Of a DNA stretch of 64,000 nt, positions 9,561 through 19,490 are shown piece after piece. The position numbers and the translations under genes are program-made. Origin of the DNA: Providencia stuartii. GTDB lineage: Bacteria; Pseudomonadota; Gammaproteobacteria; Enterobacterales; Enterobacteriaceae. A model generated the notes under the pieces. That model saw nothing but the letters and a program-made list of their open reading frames with translations. It was not told the origin of the DNA and did not search any database. The number at the start of each line of letters is the position of its first letter. The stretch's first letter is position 1. The stretch spans positions 1,116,001-1,180,000 of the forward strand of contig UGUC01000002.1 in the NCBI GenBank assembly GCA_900455155.1, read 5' to 3'.

Positions 9561-10217
9561 ATGTACCAACATCGTGACTGGCAAGGTGCCTTACTGGATT
9601 TCCCTGCAAACAAAGTGGTTTGTGTTGGCAGTAACTATGCGAAACATATAAAAGAAATGGGCTCAGCACACCCCGAAGAGCCTGTGATTTTTATCAAACC
9701 TGAAACGGCATTATGTGACGCTAACCAACCGATTGTTATTCCAAAAGATCTTGGCTCTGTACACCATGAGATAGAATTAGCGGTTTTGATTGGTATGCCC
9801 TTAAAAAATGCTGATGAAGATAGAGTTTCTCGCTCAATCGCGGGTTTTGCTGTGGCATTAGATTTAACATTGCGTGATTTGCAGGCAAAATTTAAAAAAG
9901 CAGGGCAGCCATGGGAAAAAAGTAAAGCGTTTGATGGCTCATGTCCTATTTCAGGCTTTATTCCGGTTAATAACTTTGGTGATCCGCAAAGTGCCCAGCT
10001 TTCACTGGAGATCAATGGGGAAATTCGCCAGTCAGGCTCTACTCGTGATATGATCACGCCAATATTACCTCTGATTAGCTATATGTCTCGCTTTTTTACT
10101 TTGCGTGCGGGGGATATTATTTTAACGGGAACACCAGAGGGTGTCGGGCCGTTGACATCGGGTGATATGTTAAAGCTCTCAATTAATGACCACTCGTTAA
10201 CGACTCGAGTGATCTAA
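9561..10217 (+). CDS. ycgM: Fumarylacetoacetate hydrolase-family protein YcgM
   Basis: This 218-residue protein (E. coli 219) is a member of the FAH superfamily, which contains metal-dependent C-C hydrolases and oxaloacetate/acylpyruvate decarboxylases or hydrolases. Visible family elements are [15 protein letters not shown] (residues 21-35), FIKPETAL, the metal-binding [11 protein letters not shown] (His-Glu and Glu ligands) and DLTLRDLQ. They are followed by KAFDGSCPI and the C-terminal [14 protein letters not shown]. The exact substrate is not shown by the sequence. It lies 20 bases after the transglycosylase gene with an AGGAG site, and 22 bases before ycgN, suggesting one transcript. Confidence 0.92.
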   Translation: MYQHRDWQGALLDFPANKVVCVGSNYAKHIKEMGSAHPEEPVIFIKPETALCDANQPIVIPKDLGSVHHEIELAVLIGMPLKNADEDRVSRSIAGFAVALDLTLRDLQAKFKKAGQPWEKSKAFDGSCPISGFIPVNNFGDPQSAQLSLEINGEIRQSGSTRDMITPILPLISYMSRFFTLRAGDIILTGTPEGVGPLTSGDMLKLSINDHSLTTRVI

Positions 10218-10239
10218 TGATATAGGATTGATAAGTATT

Positions 10240-10689
10240 ATGTCTCAGCCTTTCTGGCAGGTAAAAACGTTAGATGAAATGACTGACGATGAATGGGAAT
10301 CACTGTGTGACGGTTGTGGTCAGTGTTGTTTACATAAGCTGATGGATGAAGACACGGATGAAATTTATTTTACTAACGTGGCTTGTAATCAATTAAATAT
10401 CAAGACCTGCCAGTGTAAGCATTATGAAGATCGTTTCAGTTATGAGGCAGATTGTATCAAGCTCAATCGCTACAATTTAGAAACGTTTGAATGGTTGCCA
10501 CACACTTGTGCTTATCGTTTATTGCTAGAAGGTAAAACCTTACCTGCATGGCATCCTCTTAAAACGGGGTCAAAAGCGGCAATGCACAGTGAGCGGATCT
10601 CTGTTCGCCATATCGCGGTTAGAGAAAAAGATGTGGTGGATTGGGAAGACCATATCATGAATCGGCCAGTAGATAGAACATCATCTTAA
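10240..10689 (+). CDS. ycgN: YcgN, cysteine-rich UPF0260 family
   Basis: This 149-residue protein has a conserved cysteine cluster: [11 protein letters not shown] near residues 24-34, [14 protein letters not shown] near 50-63, and further Cys at about 73 and 90. The pattern suggests a bound metal or iron-sulfur centre, but no function is established for the family. ATG 10240 ([14 protein letters not shown]) is preferred over the upstream in-frame TTG 10228 because TAGGA lies at 10223-10227 and the family starts here. It is last in the ycgL-ycgM-ycgN series and is followed by a strong terminator. Confidence 0.92.
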   Translation: MSQPFWQVKTLDEMTDDEWESLCDGCGQCCLHKLMDEDTDEIYFTNVACNQLNIKTCQCKHYEDRFSYEADCIKLNRYNLETFEWLPHTCAYRLLLEGKTLPAWHPLKTGSKAAMHSERISVRHIAVREKDVVDWEDHIMNRPVDRTSS

Positions 10690-10727
10690 TCAGATAAGCT
10701 TGATTTAGCCAATATGTTTGAATAACG

Positions 10728-10760
10728 CGACAGCCCTATTTTATAGGGCTGTCGTATTTT
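10728..10760 (+). terminator. Rho-independent terminator after ycgN
   Basis: A perfect 12-bp stem, CGACAGCCCTAT (10728-10739) and ATAGGGCTGTCG (10743-10754), with a 3-base loop is followed by TATTTTA. It lies between the converging ycgN and aldo-keto reductase genes and may serve both. Confidence 0.85.
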
Positions 10761-10774
10761 AAAACAGTGACGTA

Positions 10775-11609
10775 TTAAAATTCTTCATAAACAGCAGGAT
10801 CTTGATTGCGTAATCGACCATTAGCAGAAGATAAGTTATTTATTGCTTGCATATCTTCCGGCGATAATTCGAAATCATAAACATCAATATTTTCAATTTG
10901 GCGTGACGAATGCGCCGATTTCGGTATTGGTAATGCACCTAACTGTAAATGCCAACGTATGATAATTTTGCGATACCGATTTATTATAGCGATTCGCTAA
11001 ATTGAGTAAGGTTGGATTAGATAACACATCACCGGCACGACCTAATGGGCTCCATGATTGCGTAATGATCCCTTTAGATTGGTCATATTGACGCTGTTTG
11101 GCTTGATTAAAATTAGGATGCAGTTCAATTTGATTGACCACGGGAAGTATGCCCGTCTCTTTTTCTAATGTTTCTAGATGTTCGGGGAGAAAATTACACA
11201 CCCCAATACTTCTGATTAAACCTGAACGTTGTGAATCGATTAATGCTTGCCAAGCCTCAACAAATGTTCCTCTTTTCGGATTTGGCCAGTGGATCAAATA
11301 AAGGTCAACGTAATCTAAACCTAATCGAGCCACTGATTCTTGGATAGTGTGCATGGCATTATTGTATTGTTGGTGTCGGCCAGGTAATTTCGATGTGACG
11401 GTTATTTGATCTCTAGGAACAGAGCTATTTTTAATGGCTTTGCCGACAATACCTTCATTCTCATAATTAAATGCAGTATCTAATAAACGATAGCCATGTG
11501 ATAGCGCACTTTCAATAACCCGAACCCCATGTAAACCTTTTAATGAATATGTTCCAAAACCAATTTGAGGGATTTGGAATCCATCGAGTAATTCATATGA
11601 TGGGATCAT
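10775..11609 (-). CDS. Aldo-keto reductase (one apparent frameshift)
   Basis: This NADPH-dependent aldo-keto reductase belongs to the group that includes 2,5-diketo-gluconate reductases. The start at 11609 follows AGGAGACACT. Residues include GFGTYSLKG (17-25), the catalytic Asp44 and Tyr49 in LLDTAFNYENEG, the Lys in TSKLPG and the His in YLIHWPNP, giving the full AKR tetrad. SIGVCNFLPEHLE and VVNQIELHPNFNQ follow. The frame breaks at the four-base run 10966-10969. Removing one base yields RWHLQLGALPIPKSAHSSRQ and an end at 10775, for 277 residues in total. The Lys-Ser of PIPKSAH fits the coenzyme 2'-phosphate site. The substrate is not known; the gene stands alone. Confidence 0.88.
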
Positions 11610-11662
11610 AGTGTCTCCTGATAGATGTCAAAACTGTACCCAATATATCACCGCGTAAGAAC

Positions 11663-12611
11663 TTATTTTGTCGATTTGGGCAGTAGCAATAACATCATGA
11701 TGGCAATGACCAAAGCGCAAACCGTCAGTAACACTCGGTCAATCGCTAATACAATAGGCCCAGCAGTGGCCGTTAAGTTAAATGTTAATGCGATAGCGGT
11801 TAAACAAAATGTCCAATAGCCATAACGTTTCGCACCGATCATTAACATGGCGAATAACAATAGGCCCACTAAGGAAACGTGTAAGAGTGGGTTATTTGAT
11901 AAACCAAGTAAAAGCCCCCCTACAGCAGCACCGAGCAGAGTGCCTGCACCACGTTGTTTTAGCCTTTGCCAAGTTGCTGTCCGTTCAGATTTCATCACTC
12001 TTAAACCAGCAGCAGGTAACCAACAGGGATGAGAGCTAGGGAGCAGGGTTGCAAGAGCACTCCCGATGAGCGCAACGAGAACTATTGCCACAGAGAAGCG
12101 CTGTACTGCGGGAGTGCGCATATCAATTTGAGTTGTTGGTGCGGGAAGGTCATGACGGGGTAACAGAATATAAGCAATAATGACGCCCCAAAATGTACCG
12201 AGTGTAAATGCGATGCCATAAAATAAGCTACCCTGAGCGGGGACCTGACCAATTGATAGGAAATAAGCTAAAACGCCAAGGGCGATTGGTAAACGTAGAT
12301 AGGTTGACCGCAATTCGGCATAGCCTTGAAAAAAAGCGCCAAGTCCAGAGCAAATAAAGAATAAAAAGGCTACCAAGGGTGACGTTAATACCGATTACCG
12401 CAAGAGCAGATAAAATGCAGGCTCCTTGCAGTAAAACATAAATAGGTTTTTTCGTGGGGAGTTTAGGAAATGATACAACTAATAAATATGCACCAAAAGA
12501 GATCAAAGTCCCTAACATGGGTTGCTTATAGAGGATAGCAATAAACCATGGAGCGATAACCCATAGAGAAAGTAAAAAGGCACTTCGGGTTTGGGGCAAA
12601 GAAATTGGCAT
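11663..12611 (-). CDS. FUSC-type inner-membrane protein (one apparent frameshift)
   Basis: This is a hydrophobic protein with two blocks of closely packed transmembrane helices separated by a soluble stretch (around PRHDLPAPTTQIDMRTPAVQ). That layout fits the fusaric-acid-resistance/aromatic-acid-exporter-like (FUSC) superfamily. The start at 12611 follows AAGGTGAG. The frame breaks near 12373-12380, and one fewer C restores a continuous 315-residue product. The C-terminal half contains LKQRGAGTLLGAAVGGLLL, typical of the conserved Arg-containing FUSC segment. No partner periplasmic adaptor gene is adjacent. A transport role is inferred; the substrate is unknown. Confidence 0.7.
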
Positions 12612-12901
12612 TAGACGATCTCACCTTATAAATTAATCATATTCATACAGTGTATAAGTTGATAACTCAACGAATAACTTACTGAGAATTATTATAATTT
12701 TCCATCATCTCTATTTGAGCATCATTGATTGCCCCGCCAACCTATCACTCGGAAAATGACATAACCAGCGTATAGCAACATCAATATGCCACTCTGGTAG
12801 TCGTTTGTATTGCTATCTTCTATTTTTGTAAAATTAAGTAATTAAGACCTATCTTTTTCTTGAGTATGGCATGGTAAAGCCTCTAAAGGGAGGAGACCAA
12901 A

Positions 12902-13069
12902 ATGCATCAAATGAAAACAGAAGTTGTGGTTATTAGACTCACTAAGCAAGAAAGAGCAGAGCTTGACGCTAAGAAAACTAAGCCCATTCTCTCAGACTGG
13001 TTAAAAGAGCTCGCATTTGCAGCCCCCGATAACCCAGACAATAAGAATATTGAAGGTAAACCCGCCTAG
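12902..13069 (+). CDS. 55-residue putative ribbon-helix-helix protein
   Basis: This small gene is supported by a strong ribosome site (AAAGGGAGGAGACC, 12886-12899) just before ATG 12902. The product has a short beta-like strand (VVVIRLTKQ, residues 8-16) followed by helices ERAELDAKK and LSDWLKELAF. That is the order seen in MetJ/Arc/MobC-type ribbon-helix-helix proteins. The tail (APDNPDNKN) is probably disordered. It has no gene neighbour that explains it and sits at the edge of the 1.5-kb AT-rich region before the first fimbrial operon. A perfect 14-bp inverted repeat begins 65 bases after the stop. A DNA-binding role is inferred from this pattern only. Confidence 0.6.
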   Translation: MHQMKTEVVVIRLTKQERAELDAKKTKPILSDWLKELAFAAPDNPDNKNIEGKPA

Positions 13070-14617
13070 CGGAGTGATGATTTTATTCTCTACAAAATGG
13101 GCTTGCATGGTATATCTCGGTCAATAAAGGCGTTGAATGCAATTAACTTTATGGCTAATAGTAGGTTAATTGCATTCACTTAATGGAATGTAGTAGTTTA
13201 AGTCAGCAATTTTGTAAGGTGCTGTTAAAGAGGTTAACGGTAGTTTTAATTGATTGGTCGCTAACAATATGAAAGTAGTAACTTAACAACAATGTCGATT
13301 AAAGTTTGATCGGTGTGTGTAGTTGAAAGAGATCTAACTCTCACTTCTTACGATAACAGATATTCAATATACGATGTGTGCTTTATGTTATGGTCTAAAT
13401 AAGTTGCATTAAACAGGCTTATTCGCTCCATTAATCTTGTTATCTTTAGATAGATTATTGCGCAAAGTGATCTAACTAACCTTAACTGAGCATCTTTTTT
13501 GTTCAGCGCTGGTGAAATAAAAAGCTATTTATACTCTTTAGGTGAGTTTTAGGACTATTCTTAAGGATGGTTTTGATATCTGAGTTAAGTCTCAATAGAG
13601 GGGAGGGTAAATTATTTTTTAACATTAGTTATCAAATGGTTACACATTTAAAAAAATTTGAATAGATCAAAAAATATGAAGAAAAAATGTGCATACATCA
13701 AATTAATTGATAACATTTACTAACAATAAGTAACCTTTGTTATTTCTTCATTAGCGCATTTTGGGTGCTAGGCAAGGAATAAAATAGCGAAATAAAAAGA
13801 ACTTTTGAAATATAGTCAAATCACAAGTAATTATTCTACTTACTAGATCAAAATAAAGCCTATTACTTTCTGATTTATCGCTTAAGTTTTGCTTTTAATC
13901 TAAAAATACACCTTTATCCATATAATCATATTGTTTTACTCCTTACATGAGTAAATAATCCAATTATGATGCATTACCGTTATATCATAAATATATTCTC
14001 AAATGAGAATTAATTCCATCAATGAATAAACATAAAATTAATTTATATTATTTAAAACCCAAATATCATATTTAGACTAATATTTATTTTGAGTATATAA
14101 ATTTAGAATAAGTAGTCACAATAAGGATAATCTTATTTAGAATAGTTTTTGCATTTATCTCTTTTATAAAATATCACTATAAGATCATTTTTTAGAATTT
14201 GTTAAAAACATAAAAATAAAAAACAAACAATCAATTTGATAAATTAGCGTAAAACGAGTAATACATCGTGTATATTCAATAAGGTTTTTCGATCAATAGC
14301 AGTTGTTTGATAGGCTAAGACTATTAAATTTTATTGTATCTCATGATAAAAACGATTTAATGTAATTTAAGTTTTTATGTATCCTCTCTCCGAAATCATA
14401 TAGACCACGTTATGATTATTAATTCTAAAAATGGACTGATTAAGATAGAACTATATTTTTAATTAAATTATTAGCAGTAGCTTAAATACACGGAAATAAA
14501 TGTGTAACCATATTAAACATATGGTCAACACCCTACGCTAATTATTTATTAAAAGACTAGGTGCTTAATAAGTTCTGTTTAGTGTAATAATAAAAACCCT
14601 CATATTAGGAAATGACA
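13070..14617. other. Long AT-rich non-coding region before fimbrial operon 1
   Basis: No convincing gene is found in about 1.5 kb, which is strikingly AT-rich, especially 13600-14600. It holds a 14-bp inverted repeat (13134-13178) and must contain the promoter of the fimbrial operon, perhaps with H-NS-type silencing. I saw no recombinase gene and could not identify an invertible promoter element. Confidence 0.5.
13134..13178. repeat. Perfect 14-bp inverted repeat
   Basis: TGAATGCAATTAAC (13134-13147) and GTTAATTGCATTCA (13165-13178) are exact reverse complements separated by 17 bases. There is no T-tract, so it does not look like an intrinsic terminator. It could be an operator or a recombination site, or a transcript-end hairpin for the small gene upstream. 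Confidence 0.75.
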
Positions 14618-15208
14618 ATGAAAAAAGTATTACTGACTGCAATTGCTACTGCAATTATTGGTGCATCTTCTGCTTACGCTGGAACTGGAACTGAAAACGC
14701 TGGTGGTGGCCAAGTTAATTTTTACGGTAAAGTGACAGATGTTTCTTGTACTATTTCTGTTGACGGCCAAGGTAGTGACGCTAAAGTTTATTTGGCTCCT
14801 GTTTCAGTAAAAGAAGTTAAAGATGCAGGTGCAAATACTTACCTGAAACCAAAATCATTTGTTATTGACGTGACTAATTGTCAAGGTACAGCTGATGACA
14901 CTACATTAAATGTTAACTGGACTGGTGGTAACGTATTAGTAGGTGCTTCTGGTGCAAACGAAGGTTATTTAGCTAACACTGATTCAACGGGTGCTGAAAA
15001 TATTCAATTAGTATTAGCAACTAATGCTGATCCTGATTTAAAAACCAAAATCAACCCAACTAGTGCTACTCAACCTAAAGCAAAAACAGTTGATATTGCT
15101 GACGGTTCACGTTTCACTTATTACGTAGGTTACGCAACTTCTACGCCAGATACTGTTAGCAGCGGTATCGTAGAAAGCTATGCAACTTACGAAATTACTT
15201 ACGAATAA
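14618..15208 (+). CDS. Fimbrial major subunit (operon 1)
   Basis: This is a type 1/MR/P-like pilin of chaperone-usher fimbriae. ATG 14618 is chosen because TAGGA ends 7 bases before it; an in-frame ATG at 14612 is too close to that site. A 20-residue signal peptide ends at SSAYA. The mature protein has the usual disulfide pair (Cys in VTDVSCTI and in VTNCQG), a Gly-rich N-terminal donor strand region, and the penultimate-Tyr end [10 protein letters not shown] recognised by the chaperone. It has 196 residues in all. It is the first gene of a five-gene operon. A hairpin with a T-tract in the 70-base gap after it would make this subunit more abundant than the downstream products. Confidence 0.9.
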   Translation: MKKVLLTAIATAIIGASSAYAGTGTENAGGGQVNFYGKVTDVSCTISVDGQGSDAKVYLAPVSVKEVKDAGANTYLKPKSFVIDVTNCQGTADDTTLNVNWTGGNVLVGASGANEGYLANTDSTGAENIQLVLATNADPDLKTKINPTSATQPKAKTVDIADGSRFTYYVGYATSTPDTVSSGIVESYATYEITYE

Positions 15209-15240
15209 TATTAAATTAATTTAAAAGTAATATTTATCTA

Positions 15241-15268
15241 AGCGGTAGGTTAACTGCCGCTTTTATTT
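15241..15268 (+). terminator. Attenuating terminator between pilin and chaperone genes
   Basis: AGCGGTAG (15241-15248) pairs with CTGCCGCT (15254-15261), with one G-U pair and a 5-base loop, and TTTATTT follows. A partial terminator here is a common device in fimbrial operons for over-producing the major subunit. Confidence 0.65.
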
Positions 15269-15278
15269 AGAGGTTCAA

Positions 15279-15980
15279 ATGAAAGCAATTGTTTTATTCT
15301 TCTGCTTCGTTTTCAGTGCATCTTCATTAGCGAACAACATTATTGTTAACGGCACACGATTTATTTATCCTGGAAATGAAAAAGAAATTACAGTGCAGTT
15401 AAATAATACCGCGGATAGACCAGCTGTCGCACAAGCATGGTTAGATACCGGTGATGCATCTGAAACACCAGATACAATAAAAACACCATTTCAAATTACG
15501 CCTCCAATATCTCGTATTGATGCTAAGGGTGGTCAAACTCTCCGTATTAAATTAATGGATAAAAATGGACTACCACAAGATAAGGAAAGTTTATGGTGGC
15601 TGAATATTTTAGATATTCCACCGACAGTCCGAACTGCAGGAAAAGAAGACCAAAACTTTTTACAACTGGCAATTCGTTCTCGTTTTAAATTTATTTATCG
15701 TCCTGTAGGTTTAGGTAGCCGTGAATTAGCACCTGAAAAATTAATTGTGAGTGCTAATGGAAATAATCTGACTATAAATAACCCAACTCCATTTTTTATT
15801 ACCATTACAAAAATTTCTACAGATGGAAAAAATGGGTTAACTGATAAAGCGGTTATGGTGGCACCAAAAAGCCAAAGCTCAGTGGTATTGAAAAAAGCAA
15901 TTAAAGCAGGTGAAAACATTGTTTTGAACAATATCAATGATTATGGGGCGGACATAGCAGTTAAAACAACTGTTAAATAG
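15279..15980 (+). CDS. Periplasmic fimbrial chaperone (operon 1)
   Basis: This PapD-like chaperone binds subunits in the periplasm by donor-strand complementation. The 233-residue product has a signal peptide (MKAIVLFFCFVFSASSLA) and the N-terminal domain start NNIIVNGTRFIYPGNEKEIT. The G1-strand region near RSRFKFIYRPVGL corresponds to the conserved F-R-P segment of the family. The second immunoglobulin-like domain runs from about residue 150. It is the second gene of the operon, 9 bases before the usher gene. Confidence 0.93.
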   Translation: MKAIVLFFCFVFSASSLANNIIVNGTRFIYPGNEKEITVQLNNTADRPAVAQAWLDTGDASETPDTIKTPFQITPPISRIDAKGGQTLRIKLMDKNGLPQDKESLWWLNILDIPPTVRTAGKEDQNFLQLAIRSRFKFIYRPVGLGSRELAPEKLIVSANGNNLTINNPTPFFITITKISTDGKNGLTDKAVMVAPKSQSSVVLKKAIKAGENIVLNNINDYGADIAVKTTVK

Positions 15981-15989
15981 GACAGAAAA

Positions 15990-18479
15990 ATGAAACAGCG
16001 AGAGTTAATAAATAAATATAGTAATACACTCTCTGTGACCTGCTTTGTCACTGTATGTATGATGCCAACATTTTACGCGTGGGGGGCGGAAGGCACAACC
16101 TACGAGTTTAACAGTGGATTCATAGTAGGCAGCAAAGATAATGTTGATTTAGAACGCTTCAATACTGCTCCAATTAGTGAAGGTAAATATTCTGTTGATG
16201 TGTATACCAATGATAATTGGAAAGGGCGCTATGATTTAAATATTGTTCAACAAAAAGATGGGAATTTAGGTGTGTGCTATACGCCAGCTATGTTGAGCAA
16301 TTTTGGTGTTGATGCAGAAAAATTAAACCCACAACTAAATTCACAAGAATCCACCTGCTTACCTCTTAAAGAGTGGAATAATTTGAGTGAAGTGAATGAT
16401 AAATTTCACTCATCTAATTTACGTTTAGATATTTCAGTACCCCAAATTTATGAACAACGTTTATCACGCGGGTATGTTGCGCCACAATTCTGGGAAAAAG
16501 GAATACCAGCACTTAATGTAGCCTATATGGCTAACTATTATGATAATCATACGAGCGGAGCTCAGGGGCAAAATGATGCCAGTGCGTATTTAGGATTAAA
16601 TGCAGGGTTATCATTCGATGGCTGGTTGTTAAAACATATCGGTAACTTAAGTTGGCAACGTTCAGGAAGCACCAGTTGGAACAGCAACCAAACTTATTTA
16701 CAACGACCTATTGCAAGTATGAAGTCAAAAATGACCGCAGGTCAGTTTTATACTGATGGCGATCTGTTTGACAGTATTAGCTTGCGTGGTGCAAAAATTG
16801 CGACAGATGACAGCATGTATCCTGATGGAATGACATCATATGCACCTGAAATTCGTGGTGTTGCCCAAAGTAACGCATTAGTCACTGTACGCCAAAATGG
16901 CTCGATCATATATCAAACTTCAGTACCACCAGGGCCGTTTATTTTAAATGATGTCTATCCATCCGGTTACGGTAATGACCTAAACGTCACCGTTAAGGAA
17001 GCAGATGGCAGTGAAAGTACTTTCAGTGTGCCATATTCATCGTTAGCACAACTGTTACGTCCGGGCTTTACACGTTATCAAGTCGCTGCTGGTAAGTCTG
17101 ATACCGATGGTTTGCATCATCGCCCTTATATTATGCAAGGTACGATCCAACACGGCTTAAATAATACGTTTTCACTTTATGGTGGTGTTACGGCATTTGA
17201 TGACTACCAAGCTTATTTAGTTGGTACTGGTATTAATACGGGGATTGGTGCGTTAGCACTGGACGTGACGCAATCTCGAACTGCGTTAAAACATCGAACC
17301 GATAATGGCCAAAGTTATCGTATCACTTTTAACCGACTGATATCGCAAACTGATACCAATATTTCATTGGCTGCGTATCGTTATTCAACGAAAGACTATT
17401 TTAATGTTAACGATGCGCTGTATGCGATCGATTATGATAAACGTGGTCTTTCAAATAACCGTTGGCGTGAAAAAAATGGTTTTAGCTATACAGTAAACCA
17501 AAACTTACCGGATGGATTTGGTGGGCTGTATTTTACAGGTCGTATATCAAGTTATTGGGAACGTTCTGGCACTGAGAAACAGTATCAGTTTAGTTATAAC
17601 AACCAATATCAGCGCCTCTCTTATTCCATTAATTTTATGCGAGTCTACTCGGATAATAATAACTCACATGGAAAGAAAGACGACCGTATTAGCCTAAACC
17701 TAAATATTCCACTCTATTTTGGTGACAGCAGAAGTACCACATTAACCTCAAACACCGTATTTAATAATGAGAAATTTGGCTCAACTCAGCTCGGTGTTAA
17801 TGGGGCACTAGATGATGAGAATAACTGGACTTATGGGCTAAATACCTCAACGGCTAGAGGTGGTGAACACAGTGTTGCAGTAAATACGGGTTATCGTACT
17901 CCTTATGTCAATACCAATGCTAATTATAGTCAAGGGCAAGGTTATCGCCAATTTGGCGTTGGTGCGAATGGCTCTGTTGTTGTGCATTCAGGGGGCGTTG
18001 TACTCACACCAAATACTGCAACGACAATGGCGTTGATTGAAGCCGAAGGTGCAGAAGGCGCTTCAATTATCAGTGCTCCAGGTGTACGCGTCAATCGAGG
18101 TGGTTATGCACTAGCACCATATGTACGACCTTATCGTATTAATAATATTGAAATTGACCCTAAAGGCAGTGCTGAAGATATCGTGTTCGAAAACACATCA
18201 AGCCAAGTCGTTCCTTATGAAGGCAGTATTGTTAAGGTGAAATTTGGCACTAAAGTTGAACGTAATCGGACTTTTAACGTTGTGCGTCTCGATAAAAAGC
18301 CAATGCCATTTGGCGCGGAAGTGACTAACGCTGAAGGTGAGTCAATTGGTGTTGTCGGACAAGGTGGCACGGTATTTATTAGTAACGAAGATGCCAAAGA
18401 AGCTATTGTGAAATGGGATAATGGGCAATGTGTATTTTCTCTGGAAGCAGGAACCAGTAAGGATAGTGTATGTCGATAA
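15990..18479 (+). CDS. Outer-membrane fimbrial usher (operon 1)
   Basis: This is an FimD/PapC-family usher of 829 residues that forms the outer-membrane pore and assembly platform. A long signal region ends near YAWGAEG, followed by the N-terminal chaperone-binding domain (YEFNSGFIVG onward, with an N-terminal Cys pair GVCYTP/STCLPL). The beta-barrel is typified by YPDGMTSYAPEIRGVAQSNA and the plug-domain segment ALVTVRQNGSIIYQTSVPPG. C-terminal domains end with a Cys pair (QCVF...SVC). Its stop overlaps the start of the adhesin gene by 10 bases, indicating translational coupling. Confidence 0.95.
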   Translation: MKQRELINKYSNTLSVTCFVTVCMMPTFYAWGAEGTTYEFNSGFIVGSKDNVDLERFNTAPISEGKYSVDVYTNDNWKGRYDLNIVQQKDGNLGVCYTPAMLSNFGVDAEKLNPQLNSQESTCLPLKEWNNLSEVNDKFHSSNLRLDISVPQIYEQRLSRGYVAPQFWEKGIPALNVAYMANYYDNHTSGAQGQNDASAYLGLNAGLSFDGWLLKHIGNLSWQRSGSTSWNSNQTYLQRPIASMKSKMTAGQFYTDGDLFDSISLRGAKIATDDSMYPDGMTSYAPEIRGVAQSNALVTVRQNGSIIYQTSVPPGPFILNDVYPSGYGNDLNVTVKEADGSESTFSVPYSSLAQLLRPGFTRYQVAAGKSDTDGLHHRPYIMQGTIQHGLNNTFSLYGGVTAFDDYQAYLVGTGINTGIGALALDVTQSRTALKHRTDNGQSYRITFNRLISQTDTNISLAAYRYSTKDYFNVNDALYAIDYDKRGLSNNRWREKNGFSYTVNQNLPDGFGGLYFTGRISSYWERSGTEKQYQFSYNNQYQRLSYSINFMRVYSDNNNSHGKKDDRISLNLNIPLYFGDSRSTTLTSNTVFNNEKFGSTQLGVNGALDDENNWTYGLNTSTARGGEHSVAVNTGYRTPYVNTNANYSQGQGYRQFGVGANGSVVVHSGGVVLTPNTATTMALIEAEGAEGASIISAPGVRVNRGGYALAPYVRPYRINNIEIDPKGSAEDIVFENTSSQVVPYEGSIVKVKFGTKVERNRTFNVVRLDKKPMPFGAEVTNAEGESIGVVGQGGTVFISNEDAKEAIVKWDNGQCVFSLEAGTSKDSVCR

Positions 18480-19478
18480 ACACAATTTTACGTAATGGAA
18501 TAGCACTGGCAGCAGTGCTATCGAGTATCCCCGCGTATGCTACATGCACCCGAAATAGTTGGGTTCCAGCCGAGAATATCGACATGCAATTTGGCCGAGT
18601 GGTTGTCTCCCCCAGATCTTCCTGTAGGTAGTGTGATACAAGAAAAAACATGGCCGATGAAGGAAACTGGCAGTTATTGGGCACAGTGTTATGGTGGCAC
18701 TGTTTTAGATGCCATTATAACAGCAAAGGGGCTGACTGAGGGGCCAAATAAAGTCTATAACACGAATATCCCAGGGATAGGATTGCGTTTCCAACGTATG
18801 GGGGCTGTAGCAATGACCTACCCAGATACGTTTAAAGTTAGTGGGAGTAATAGACAAAAGATCAATGTGTATTTAGCTGGCTCAACATTTAAGTTACAAA
18901 TCATTAAGACAGCAGAAAATACAGGCTCAGGGCGAATTACCCAAGGTGAGTATACTCGTTATGGTTACAAACCTAATTCAGTTGAACCAGCGATTATTAC
19001 TTATTTATCGGCTGATGCCATTACCATTGTATCGCCATCTTGTAAAATTATGACAGGTAAAAACCAAGATGTTCATCTAGATACGGTTAAGCGCACCGAT
19101 TTTAAAGGTCGAGGAACTACTGCGGGTGAGAAAAAGTTCCCTATTAATTTAATGTGTAATGGTGGAGTGAGTATTTCTCCCGATTCGGTTTCTGTAAACA
19201 TGAGTTTCTATGGAAGAAATGCACCGAATACCAACCCTCAAGATGGGGTTCTGGATAACACTGCAAAATCGTCCCCGGCACAAGGTATTGGTGTGCAAGT
19301 TCTTACCGACAAGGGAGTAAAATTAACTTGGGGTAAGAGTTATAAGGTTGGGGAGTTAACAACTGCACTCGATAAATATATTAATACGAACTATATTGCT
19401 CGCTATTACCAGTATGGAGACAAAGTGACTGCTGGTGATGTGCAGGCTGTGATGCAATTCAACATAACCTATGATTAA
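18470..19478 (+). CDS. Fimbrial tip adhesin-like protein (operon 1; one apparent frameshift)
   Basis: This is a probable two-domain tip adhesin. The start at 18470, inside the usher's last codons, gives a signal peptide ending IPAYA before TCTRNSW. The frame breaks at the C-run 18609-18613. Removing one C joins MQFGRVVVS to PDLPVGSVIQEKTWP and gives 335 residues. The N-terminal part would be the receptor-binding domain. The C-terminal part (from about ITIVSPSCKI) is pilin-like, with FKGRGTTAGEKKF, SPAQGIGVQ and the end VMQFNITYD. Several blocks (VGSVIQE, YNTNIPGIGLRF, NTGSGRI, SPSCK, SPAQGIGVQ) recur in the adhesin of the second operon. The receptor cannot be told from sequence. Confidence 0.85.
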
Positions 19479-19490
19479 TAGGGGAGCCCA

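Noticed and set aside
9635..10057. 140-codon minus-strand ORF opposite ycgM
   Set aside because: It lies wholly inside the clearly conserved ycgM frame and has no family features; an antisense shadow.
14000..14600. Invertible fimbrial promoter switch
   Set aside because: No paired inverted repeats of suitable length were found by eye, and no fim/mrp-type recombinase gene is present.
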